Part shown: positions 1-7,610 of the stretch, piece after piece
How the letters are laid out: each line of letters begins with the position of its first letter
Numbering within the stretch: position 1 is the stretch's first letter
Source: an uncultured Campylobacter sp.
GTDB taxonomy: Bacteria; Campylobacterota; Campylobacteria; Campylobacterales; Campylobacteraceae
Length of the DNA stretch: 64,000 nt
Reading direction: 5' to 3'
Assembly: GCF_938030145.1 (NCBI RefSeq)
Contig: NZ_CALHGM010000034.1
Span: 37,330 to 101,329 of the forward strand
Notes under the pieces: model-generated
What the model was told of the DNA's origin: nothing
The model's input: only the letters and a program-made list of their open reading frames with translations
Databases searched by the model: none
Position numbers and translations under genes: made by a program

Positions 1-135
1 TTTGCTCGATTCGTTATTTTCGATGCCGAATTGATTTAAAATATAGTCGTGATTTGCGCGCATCAGACCGGGCTGGCTCGCAAACGCTTCGCCCACTAAA
101 AGTAGGGCTAGCAGTATAAATTTTATGGCTTTCAT
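1..135 (-). CDS. N-terminal part of a secreted protein, possibly a lytic transglycosylase
   Basis: Only the first 45 codons are in the window; the gene continues beyond position 1. The start is ATG at 135-133, preceded by a strong AAAGGAG site, and it overlaps the tatD stop as ATGA, so the two genes are translationally coupled. The N-terminus is a clear signal peptide: two lysines, a leucine-rich core and an AFA cleavage site after about residue 19, so the product is exported. The visible mature part is too short to classify. In C. jejuni the gene next to tatD encodes a secreted lytic transglycosylase, which is the best guess here, but it rests on gene order alone. Confidence 0.6.
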   Translation of the reverse strand, partial: MKAIKFILLALLLVGEAFASQPGLMRANHDYILNQFGIENNESSK

Positions 136-929
136 ATCTCTCCTTTGATTTTATCGCCAAAAAGCCTACAGGCGTTTTGAGTCGTTATTGCTTCAACCTC
201 TTCTACGCTTAGGCTTAAAATTTCCGCGACTTTTTCTACCACGAGTCTCGTAAATGCAGGCTCGTTGCGCTCGCCGCGATGCGGATGCGGGGTTAGATAT
301 GGCGCATCCGTCTCGATTAATAGGCGCTCTTGCGGAATTTGCGGTAAGATCTCAGCTAAGTTTTTTGCATTTTTGAATGTCAAAACTCCGCCGATACCGA
401 AGTAAAATCCGTATTCGCTAAGACCTAGCAAAAGCTTGCTGGCATTGAAGCAGTGCAAAACACCGCCGCATAAATCGCCAGCACGATCTTTTAGAATTCC
501 AAAGCTATCTTCGTTTGCTTCTCGGATATGGACTATAAGTGGTTTTTGAAGTTGTGTTGCTAGATCGATTTGTGAGATGAAGGCGTCTTTTTGGCGGGAG
601 ATTTCTAAGGCTTTGGTTTCCTTGCTCTCTTGCTGCTTAAGTCTGAAATAATCAAGACCGCATTCGCCGACGCCCACGCATTTGGGATCGTCAGCATACC
701 GCTTCAGCACCTCCATATCGAAAGAATCTATCTCGTATGGATGCACCCCTACGGCAAAATACACATTATTCCGCGCGTGCGAAATTTTACATGCCTTATC
801 TAGGTCTGCTACATCTGCACCGGGAATGATGATGCTACGCACACCTGCAATCGTGGCGCGCTCAATCACCGCGTCCAAATCGGCGTCGAAACTAGCATCG
901 TCTAAATGGCAATGTGTATCTATAATCAT
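132..929 (-). CDS. tatD: TatD family metal-dependent hydrolase (DNase)
   Basis: A cytoplasmic TIM-barrel metallohydrolase of the TatD family, whose members act as 3'-5' exonucleases or DNases in DNA repair and turnover. The metal ligands of the family are visible (numbered from the upstream GTG): HCH at 9-11, Glu92 in GECGLDY, His137, His162 in LHCFN, and Asp211 in ETDAP. At about 265 residues it is a normal full-length member. I chose the ATG at 929 because an AGTGAG ribosome site sits just upstream; the GTG at 938 overlaps that site and would add three residues. Its stop overlaps the next gene as ATGA. Synteny with C. jejuni (tatD near recN and nadK) supports the call. The physiological substrate is not known from sequence. 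Confidence 0.95.
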   Translation of the reverse strand: MIIDTHCHLDDASFDADLDAVIERATIAGVRSIIIPGADVADLDKACKISHARNNVYFAVGVHPYEIDSFDMEVLKRYADDPKCVGVGECGLDYFRLKQQESKETKALEISRQKDAFISQIDLATQLQKPLIVHIREANEDSFGILKDRAGDLCGGVLHCFNASKLLLGLSEYGFYFGIGGVLTFKNAKNLAEILPQIPQERLLIETDAPYLTPHPHRGERNEPAFTRLVVEKVAEILSLSVEEVEAITTQNACRLFGDKIKGEI

Positions 930-1054
930 AAAACTCACTTGATAAAATTTTTCGAAGCGGATTTTACGTCGTTTTGCAAAATCACACTTAAATTTAAATT
1001 AAACGCGGTATTGTAGCGAAAAATTTCAGATTTAAACTTAAGCTTAAAATTCCT

Positions 1055-2578
1055 TCAGCTTTGCCTTAGTTTTTTAGCGAATTCCAGGGCTTCTGCAGTA
1101 ATAGTCTCGCCGCTTATCATACGAGCTAGCTCTGTTATTTTCTCATTTTCGCTTAATAATCTCACGCTAGATTTGCCGTTCGTTTTACTTACTAAAAAGT
1201 GTGACGCAGCCTTGGAACTAAGCTGCGGTTGGTGCGAGATCGCAAAAATTTGATAAAATTTTGAAATTTTTACCAGCACGTTTGCGATACTCATCGCCTC
1301 TTTTCCGCTTAAATTTGAATCAATCTCGTCTAAGATCAAAATTCCCTCGCCATTATTTGTAAGCTCCAAGCTCGCGGCAATAAAAGCAAGGCGTAAGCGG
1401 TTCGTTTCGCCTGAGCTTAAATTTTTAAATTCCGTCTTGCACAAGCTGACGCAAATTTCGTCTGTGCCGCACTCACTAAGCGCCGTAGGCTTAAAACTAA
1501 GCTCCACTCCGTCCATATAAAGCTGCTTTAGATAGGAATTTATCAGATCCTCGAGCCGTTTTTTAGTGCCCTTGCGAGCCTCGCTGATTTTTTCAGCAAG
1601 GATAGTGGTGCTTTCGCTAAGACGTTTAAATTCCACTTGCAACTTGGTTTTTTCAAAGCTTAACTGCTCGTAATGCTCAAGCTCCTTCTTGCGCGCTTCA
1701 AGCGTAGCTAAAGCCTCTTCTACGCTTCCGTAGCGCCTATTTAGCGCGCTAAGAGCTTCGATGCGATCTAAAATTTTCTCTATGTCGATATTTTCGAGCT
1801 CGTCTAAATTCAAGCTTTCTTGCTTTAGCCGCAGCTCGTTCATTGCATCCTCAAAAAACGCGCTATCCAGCCCGCTAAGACTTAGCGCTTCGATGACGCT
1901 GCGTTCTAGCTCAAAAATGCCCTGCGCCCTAGCCCAAAGTTCCTCGATCTTATCTTTCTTACTAAGCTTTTTTTTGATCTGCAAAAGCTCCTCATATTCG
2001 CCGATCTTAGGCGATACGCGCTCGATTTTTTCAATCTCGAAGCGAGCAAATTCCTTTAACTCCTCAATCTTGCGCTCTTGATCCAAAATTTCATCCAGCT
2101 GCTTTTTTGTGCGGCTAAATTCCACAAAAGCGCTTTGAAGCTCCGATAGGCTTTGAGCGTGCGCCGCATCTTTTTTCGCGGCGATAAAATCAAGTAATTT
2201 TAGCAAGCTGCCGCTACTCATTTCGCCGGCGTTTTTCGCGCCTAAAAATTTCACGTATTCGCCGGCGATCGTGCTTAGATTTCTTTTTGAGACCGATTGG
2301 GAATTTATAAAGTATCGCAAGCTACGCTCTTTTAGGACGCGAAAAATATTTGGCGTATCGTTTATCAAGCCGAAATTTTCCATATCAAATTTATGCTCTA
2401 CGTCCGCTTCTATGAGCTCAGCCTCGCATTCGTTAAGACCGAACACCGCTAAAATCGCGCCTATTAATACCGATTTACCCGCGCCGCTGATACCTGTAAA
2501 TACGCTAAGCCCTGGGCCAAAGCTAAGCTCGCTCTCGCAAAAACCTAGATTATTTTTAATATAAATTCTTTCTAGCAT
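1055..2578 (-). CDS. recN: DNA repair protein RecN
   Basis: An SMC-like ATPase that acts at DNA double-strand breaks and promotes recombinational repair; in naturally competent bacteria it also helps transformation. The Walker A motif GISGAGKS lies at residues 29-36. Charged coiled-coil sequence fills the middle, and the C-terminal half holds the ABC signature LSSGE and a Walker B ending in LDEID. About 507 residues is usual for Campylobacter and slightly shorter than the E. coli protein. I set the start at the ATG at 2578, which gives the conserved MLERIYIKN beginning; an upstream in-frame start at 2593 would lie deeper inside nadK. The gene overlaps the nadK stop by 7 bases, so the pair is probably co-transcribed. 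Confidence 0.95.
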   Translation of the reverse strand: MLERIYIKNNLGFCESELSFGPGLSVFTGISGAGKSVLIGAILAVFGLNECEAELIEADVEHKFDMENFGLINDTPNIFRVLKERSLRYFINSQSVSKRNLSTIAGEYVKFLGAKNAGEMSSGSLLKLLDFIAAKKDAAHAQSLSELQSAFVEFSRTKKQLDEILDQERKIEELKEFARFEIEKIERVSPKIGEYEELLQIKKKLSKKDKIEELWARAQGIFELERSVIEALSLSGLDSAFFEDAMNELRLKQESLNLDELENIDIEKILDRIEALSALNRRYGSVEEALATLEARKKELEHYEQLSFEKTKLQVEFKRLSESTTILAEKISEARKGTKKRLEDLINSYLKQLYMDGVELSFKPTALSECGTDEICVSLCKTEFKNLSSGETNRLRLAFIAASLELTNNGEGILILDEIDSNLSGKEAMSIANVLVKISKFYQIFAISHQPQLSSKAASHFLVSKTNGKSSVRLLSENEKITELARMISGETITAEALEFAKKLRQS

Positions 2579-3453
2579 CCGCCGTGCCCCCATCTGAGTT
2601 TGGCTTTTAAAACGTCAAAATAATCGTAGCTTCTGCGTTTTATTAAATTTGCCTTTGCGTGCGAAATTTTAACGCTTACGCTGTGAAATTCCGCCATATC
2701 AAAAACGTCTTGTCCGTCGATGACGACGCTAACTTCGGAGCTTCCGGCGTTTTTGAAGCTTGCGAGATACTCTTTTGGCAGGATCAAAGGCCGCTGCGTC
2801 AGGCTGTGCGAGCAGATCGGCGTGACGCAAAACACGTCGCACAGCGGATAGACGATAGATCCATTCGCGCTCATATTATACGCGGTCGAGCCCACGGCGG
2901 AGCTTACGATCACACCGTCGCCGTAGTAAGTATTGAAATATTTTCTATTTAAAAACGCGTCGATCTTCGCCATCGAAGAGATGTGGCTGCGGGTGATTAC
3001 GACGTCGTTAAATGCGGTCTTGCGGACGATTTTACCGCCGCCGTTTTCCAGTATCACTTCGAGTAAAAACGGGCGCTCGATCTCGTATTCGCCACGCAAA
3101 AATTCCTTTAAAAATTTTGCGAATTCGCTAGGCTGCACGTCCGTTAAAAACCCGAGAGTACCTGCGTTGATACCCAAAATAAAGGCGTTTTTATCGCTTA
3201 GTAGCCTCGCAAGCCCGATGAGCGTGCCGTCGCCGCCGAGGCTAATTAAAAAATTGGTCTTTTTTAAAATTTCTGCAAGCGTATGCGGCTTAAGGCCGAA
3301 AAATTCCGCTCCGTCCTCTTCAAGTAAAAGCTCGATACCTTGCGCTTTTAAAATTTCGCGAATTTCCTCTGCGACGGGGCGAATTTCCTCCGATTTTTTG
3401 GCTATTAGCCCTGCAAATTTTAAATTTTCGTGGATTTTGTTTTTGCTTTCCAT
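2572..3453 (-). CDS. nadK: NAD kinase
   Basis: Phosphorylates NAD+ to NADP+ using ATP or polyphosphate, the only route to NADP in most bacteria; it acts in the cytoplasm. The hallmark GGDGT motif is at residues 73-77, followed by the conserved glycine-rich GINAGTLGFL segment, an ND pair in AFNDVV, and the SSAVGSTAYN loop that contacts the nucleotide. The length of 293 residues is normal. It is the first gene of the nadK-recN pair and diverges from aspS. The 97-base gap between them must hold both promoters; a TATAAAAT-like -10 for nadK lies near 3474. The order nadK-recN matches C. jejuni. Confidence 0.96.
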   Translation of the reverse strand: MESKNKIHENLKFAGLIAKKSEEIRPVAEEIREILKAQGIELLLEEDGAEFFGLKPHTLAEILKKTNFLISLGGDGTLIGLARLLSDKNAFILGINAGTLGFLTDVQPSEFAKFLKEFLRGEYEIERPFLLEVILENGGGKIVRKTAFNDVVITRSHISSMAKIDAFLNRKYFNTYYGDGVIVSSAVGSTAYNMSANGSIVYPLCDVFCVTPICSHSLTQRPLILPKEYLASFKNAGSSEVSVVIDGQDVFDMAEFHSVSVKISHAKANLIKRRSYDYFDVLKAKLRWGHGGC

Positions 3454-3511
3454 TTTTCTACTTTCGGGCGCTATTTTATAAAAAATTAGCTTTGTAAAAG
3501 CAAAATTTAAC

Positions 3512-3517
3512 TATAAT
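3512..3517 (+). promoter_or_regulatory. Probable -10 element for aspS-adk
   Basis: A perfect TATAAT lies 33 bases before the aspS start, with an A/T-rich stretch upstream instead of a clear -35, as is usual for Campylobacter sigma-70 promoters. It sits in the divergent nadK/aspS gap. Confidence 0.6.
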
Positions 3518-3550
3518 CGGCTCTTGAAATTTTATTAAAAAGGAGTAATT

Positions 3551-5305
3551 TTGCGAAGTCATTACTGCACGGATTTGAGTAAAAACGACGTCGGCAAAAA
3601 TGTAACCGTATGCGGCTGGGTAAATTCTTACCGCGACCACGGCGGCGTTATTTTCATAGATTTGCGCGACCGAAGCGGCCTGCTTCAGCTCGTGTGCGAT
3701 CCCAAAGATAGTAAAAAAGCGTATGAAATTGCAAACGAAGTACGAAACGAATTTGTCCTAAAAGCCGTCGGCAAGATCCGAGCTCGCGGCGAAGGGCTGG
3801 AAAATCCAAATTTAAAAACGGGCGATATCGAAGTCGTGGTAGAAGACCTACAGATCGAAAATCCAAGCAAGCCGCTTCCTTTCGTAATCGGCGATAAAAG
3901 CGTCAATGAAGAAACGAAGCTGAAATACCGCTTTTTGGATCTGCGCGCCGACGGAAGCTTCGATAAATTTAAGATGCGCTCCAAGGCTGCGATCGCCGCG
4001 CGAAATGCGCTCGATAGGCTGGGCTTTGTGGAGGTCGAAACGCCGATCTTAACGCGCGCGACGCCTGAGGGCGCTAGGGATTATCTGGTGCCTAGCCGCG
4101 TCTATCCGGGCAGCTTCTACGCGCTTCCGCAAAGTCCGCAGCTTTTCAAGCAGCTTTTGATGTGCTCGGGCTTTGATAAATACTTCCAGATCGCGCGCTG
4201 CTTCCGCGACGAAGACCTGCGCGCCGACCGCCAGCCGGAATTTACGCAAATCGATATCGAGATGAGCTTCAATACCCAATACGACGTAATGAGCGTAGCC
4301 GAGGAGGTTTTAAAGGATATTTTCAAATCCTGCGGCCGCGAGATCGTCACTCCTTTTAGACATATGGAGTATAAGGACGCGATGGAGCTTTACGGCAGCG
4401 ACAAACCCGATTTGCGCTACGATATGCCTTTCATCGACGTAGCCGATATTTTTGAAAAATCGAGCAACGAAATTTTTTCAAATTTAGCCAAAGACCGCAA
4501 GGCCAATCGCGTAAAAGCGCTCAAAGTCGAGGGCGGCGATCTGAAATTTAGCAAGCGGCAGATGCAAGGCTTTGAGGAATACGTTAAAAAATTCGGCGCG
4601 CAGGGACTTGCATTTATTCAGGTAAAAGAGGACGGTCTAAAGGGGCCGCTGGTAAAATTCTTTGAAAAAAGCGAGCTGGACGAACTCATCAAGCGCTGCG
4701 AGCTTAAAGTCGGCGACGTCGTATTTTTCGGCGCGGGCAAAAAGAAAATCGTGCTTGATTATATGGGTAGATTTAGAATTTTCCTCGCGAACGAGCTCGG
4801 TCTGATCGATCCGAACAGGCTTGAGTTTTTGTGGGTCGTAAATTTCCCTATGTTTGAGCAAAACGACGACGGCAGCTACTCTGCGATGCACCATCCTTTC
4901 ACGATGCCGAATAACCCCGATGAGCCTGATTTGGAGGATATCACGTCGATTGCCTACGACGTCGTGCTAAACGGCATCGAGCTTGGCGGCGGCAGTATCA
5001 GGATCCACAAAGCGGACATTCAAGAAAAGGTCTTTAGACTGCTTAAGATCGAGCCTGCAGAGCAGAGGGAGAAATTCGGCTTCCTGCTTGATGCGCTAAG
5101 CTTCGGCGCGCCTCCGCACGGAGGTATCGCGATCGGCTTTGATAGGCTGATGATGCTCGTTACAGGCTCAAGCAGTATCCGCGAGGTCATCGCGTTTCCT
5201 AAAACGCAGCGCGCGCAGTGTCCGCTCACCAAGGCCCCTAGCGTCGTGACCGATGAGCAGCTTCGCGAGCTAGGTCTTAGGCTTCAGAAAAAGGAGCAAA
5301 AATGA
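3551..5305 (+). CDS. aspS: Aspartyl-tRNA synthetase
   Basis: A class II aminoacyl-tRNA synthetase that charges tRNA-Asp. An N-terminal OB-fold anticodon-binding domain (about residues 1-105) is followed by the catalytic core with motif 2 (FRDEDLRADRQPEF), the bacterial GAD insertion, and motif 3 (GFDRLMML). The length of 584 residues is normal. Epsilonproteobacterial members are generally non-discriminating and also mischarge tRNA-Asn for GatCAB; that is family knowledge, not visible here. The start is TTG at 3551: AAAAAGGAG lies at the right distance and the protein begins with the typical MRSHYC. The stop overlaps the adk start as ATGA. Confidence 0.97.
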   Translation: MRSHYCTDLSKNDVGKNVTVCGWVNSYRDHGGVIFIDLRDRSGLLQLVCDPKDSKKAYEIANEVRNEFVLKAVGKIRARGEGLENPNLKTGDIEVVVEDLQIENPSKPLPFVIGDKSVNEETKLKYRFLDLRADGSFDKFKMRSKAAIAARNALDRLGFVEVETPILTRATPEGARDYLVPSRVYPGSFYALPQSPQLFKQLLMCSGFDKYFQIARCFRDEDLRADRQPEFTQIDIEMSFNTQYDVMSVAEEVLKDIFKSCGREIVTPFRHMEYKDAMELYGSDKPDLRYDMPFIDVADIFEKSSNEIFSNLAKDRKANRVKALKVEGGDLKFSKRQMQGFEEYVKKFGAQGLAFIQVKEDGLKGPLVKFFEKSELDELIKRCELKVGDVVFFGAGKKKIVLDYMGRFRIFLANELGLIDPNRLEFLWVVNFPMFEQNDDGSYSAMHHPFTMPNNPDEPDLEDITSIAYDVVLNGIELGGGSIRIHKADIQEKVFRLLKIEPAEQREKFGFLLDALSFGAPPHGGIAIGFDRLMMLVTGSSSIREVIAFPKTQRAQCPLTKAPSVVTDEQLRELGLRLQKKEQK

Positions 5306-5883
5306 AAAGCCTTTTTCTAATCATCGGTGCTCCGGGCAGCGGTAAAACTACCGATGCGAGCATGATCGCTCGTATGAATCAAAGCATCGAGCACTACTCC
5401 ACCGGCGATCTGCTTCGCGCCGAGGTAGCAAGCGGCAGCGCTCTGGGTAAGCAGATAGATAGCTTTATCTCGGGCGGAAATTTAGTCCCGCTTGACGTCG
5501 TCGTAAACGTCATAATCGGCGCGATTAAGAGCTCGCCGAAGGATCTTATCATCATCGACGGCTATCCAAGAAGCGTCGAGCAGATGAGCAAACTCGATGA
5601 GGTGCTGCAAGGCGACGAAGACGTAGCCCTTAGCGCCGTCATCGAGGTATGCGTCAGCGAGGAGGTTGCCGAGCAGCGCGTTTTGGGGCGCGCTCGCGGG
5701 GCGGACGATAACAAGGAAGTCTTTAAAAACCGCATGGCGGTATTTTCAGAGCCGATCGAGGATATCCGTAAATTTTACGGCGACGCGGGCGTATTTTACA
5801 GCGTAAACGGCGAGCGCACGGTCGAGGAGATCGTAGCGGACATAAACGCTATAATCGCCGAGGAGATCGAAAAATTAGGCTAG
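5302..5883 (+). CDS. adk: Adenylate kinase
   Basis: Interconverts ATP plus AMP with two ADP in the cytoplasm. The P-loop GAPGSGKT is at residues 9-16, followed by the AMP-binding STGDLLR segment, the DGYPRS motif, and a short lid beginning GRARGADD. The 193-residue, short-lid form is typical of Campylobacter. The start codon overlaps the aspS stop (ATGA), so translation is probably coupled, and the aspS-adk order is conserved with C. jejuni. In C. jejuni ppa follows directly; here a 268-base spacer and a small periplasmic-protein gene come between. Confidence 0.96.
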   Translation: MKSLFLIIGAPGSGKTTDASMIARMNQSIEHYSTGDLLRAEVASGSALGKQIDSFISGGNLVPLDVVVNVIIGAIKSSPKDLIIIDGYPRSVEQMSKLDEVLQGDEDVALSAVIEVCVSEEVAEQRVLGRARGADDNKEVFKNRMAVFSEPIEDIRKFYGDAGVFYSVNGERTVEEIVADINAIIAEEIEKLG

Positions 5884-6151
5884 CGCGCTTGGGCGGTTTA
5901 AATTTTAAGCGCTTCCGGCTCCTTTTTTGCATCGTAAGCAGCACAGATCGCGCTTAAATTTAACGAGCTTTTCGGTACGAGTGCGCCTTTAAATTTATAG
6001 CTTGCCGTTGCGCTAGATAGTCAATTTCAAGCGTAAATTTAAAGCAGCTCGCGTCGCAAATTTAATGCGAGCGTTAAATATGAGCGGCTTTTAAATTTAA
6101 TGAAATTCCGAATCTGTTTGCGGACGCAGAGATTAAAATTTAAGGATAGAT

Positions 6152-6508
6152 ATGGTTAGAAAATTTTTACTTAGTATGGCTTTATGCGCGGTCGCATTCG
6201 CTGCGGGTGGGTTTGTGCCAAGCGGCTCCGCGGCGCAAACTCAATCGTCAAGCGTCAAAGAGGCGCTTAAATTAAGAGATGATTCTTTTGTCACGATCGA
6301 CGGCAGGATAAAATCTCAACTCAGACATGAACATTATAGATTTGTGGATCAAAACGGCGATAGCATCGAGGTCGAGATCGACGATGACGTTTGGCGCGGC
6401 GTGAGCGTGGATGAAAATACGCTCGTGCGAATTAGCGGCGAGATCGACAAAGATTTTACCAAAACGACGATAGACGTGAAAAATATCAAAATTTTAAATT
6501 CTAAATAA
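6152..6508 (+). CDS. Periplasmic OB-fold protein, YgiW/YdeI (BOF) family
   Basis: A 118-residue secreted protein. Residues 1-18 form a signal peptide (MVRKFLL followed by an alanine-rich core). The rest matches the bacterial OB-fold (BOF) family: a VKEALKLRDDSFVTIDGRI segment, then RFVDQNGDSIEVEIDDDVW, then a closing ISGEIDKD strand pair. Family members such as YgiW of E. coli are linked to stress tolerance and may bind cationic ligands; the exact role is unknown. A GGA-containing site precedes the ATG, and the gene lies 9 bases ahead of ppa, so the two are probably co-transcribed. C. jejuni has no gene here, so this looks like a lineage insertion in the adk-ppa block. Confidence 0.8.
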   Translation: MVRKFLLSMALCAVAFAAGGFVPSGSAAQTQSSSVKEALKLRDDSFVTIDGRIKSQLRHEHYRFVDQNGDSIEVEIDDDVWRGVSVDENTLVRISGEIDKDFTKTTIDVKNIKILNSK

Positions 6509-6517
6509 AGGAAAACT

Positions 6518-7036
6518 ATGGATCTTTCAAAGATAAAAGTGGGCTCAAACCCCGATAAAATCAACGCGGTAATCGAGATCCCTTACGGCTCGAATATCAA
6601 ATACGAGATAGACAAAGCAAGCGGTGCGCTCTGCGTAGATCGCGTGCTCTACGGCGCGATGTTTTACCCTGCAAACTACGGCTTCGTGCCCAATACCTTG
6701 GCTGACGACGGCGATCCTGCGGATGTTTTGGTGCTAAACGAATACCCGCTTGCCGCAGGCAGCGTGATCCCGTGCCGCCTAATCGGCGTTTTGATGATGG
6801 AGGACGAAAGCGGCATGGACGAGAAGCTGCTTGCCGTGCCGGTTAGCAAGATTGATCCGCGATATGACGGCATCAAAGGGGTCGCCGATCTGCCTAAGGC
6901 GACGCTGGATAAGATCAAAAATTTCTTCGAAACCTACAAGCTTTTAGAGCCGAATAAATGGGTCAAAGTAAAGGACTTCGCAAGCGCCGCGGAAGCGGAG
7001 AAAATCCTTGATAAAGCGATCAAGGCTTATAAATAA
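6518..7036 (+). CDS. ppa: Inorganic pyrophosphatase (family I)
   Basis: Hydrolyses pyrophosphate to two phosphates in the cytoplasm, pulling biosynthetic reactions forward. The family I signature DDGDPAD at about residues 63-69 carries the metal-binding aspartates, preceded by the conserved YPANYGF segment and followed by the KIDPRYDGI region. The 172-residue length is normal for a hexameric bacterial enzyme. AAAGGA precedes the ATG. A 12-bp hairpin at 7072-7100 probably ends the aspS-adk-(BOF)-ppa transcription unit. Confidence 0.97.
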   Translation: MDLSKIKVGSNPDKINAVIEIPYGSNIKYEIDKASGALCVDRVLYGAMFYPANYGFVPNTLADDGDPADVLVLNEYPLAAGSVIPCRLIGVLMMEDESGMDEKLLAVPVSKIDPRYDGIKGVADLPKATLDKIKNFFETYKLLEPNKWVKVKDFASAAEAEKILDKAIKAYK

Positions 7037-7071
7037 TACATTTTTGCGCGCTTGGCGCTAAAATTTAATCA

Positions 7072-7100
7072 AAATTTGACCGACCCGCTCGGTCAAATTT
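7072..7100 (+). terminator. Probable intrinsic terminator after ppa
   Basis: A perfect 12-bp inverted repeat (AAATTTGACCGA and its complement) with a 5-base CCCGC loop, ending in TTTAT. It lies 36 bases after the ppa stop. The stem is only moderately GC-rich and the T-tract is short. Confidence 0.6.
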
Positions 7101-7610
7101 ATCGTTAAATTTTAATTCTACAAATTTTCAAAATTTAAAATATTTTAAATTCCACTAAAATTTTACCTGAAGCCTGCGCTTGGTTTTTTATCGCTTATTT
7201 TTTGGCGGTTAAGCCAAGCGGCTTTGGATTTATTTAATAAAGATTTTTTAAAACTACATTGCGTGAAATGGCGCTACGGGGATCGGAGCCTTATACGTTA
7301 GTAACGGAGAAATTCCGCGAGCTAAAGGCTTCATATAGACCGCAGTTAAAATTCCAAAATTCGCTATCTTGATTTTTTGAAAGAGATCACAAACATCATT
7401 GCAAAATTACAAAGCTGATGTCATCACAGACAGGAGCCTTTGGTCTGCCACGTCACGTAAAATTTGAAATTTACACGCTGCATAAAATTCGGAAATCTAA
7501 ATGATACCAAATGATTTACTATAGCCATCTTTTTAAATTTAGTAATAAATCTATAAATTTTGATTCCAAAGGCTTTTGTTTTAATAAGACGTCAAACACT
7601 TGATTAAATT
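7101..7610. other. Intergenic region without a recognisable gene
   Basis: About 510 bases between ppa and the convergent TonB receptor gene. I see no credible ORF on either strand. The DNA is A/T-rich with many AAATTT-type words and no strong terminator for the receptor gene. Confidence 0.6.
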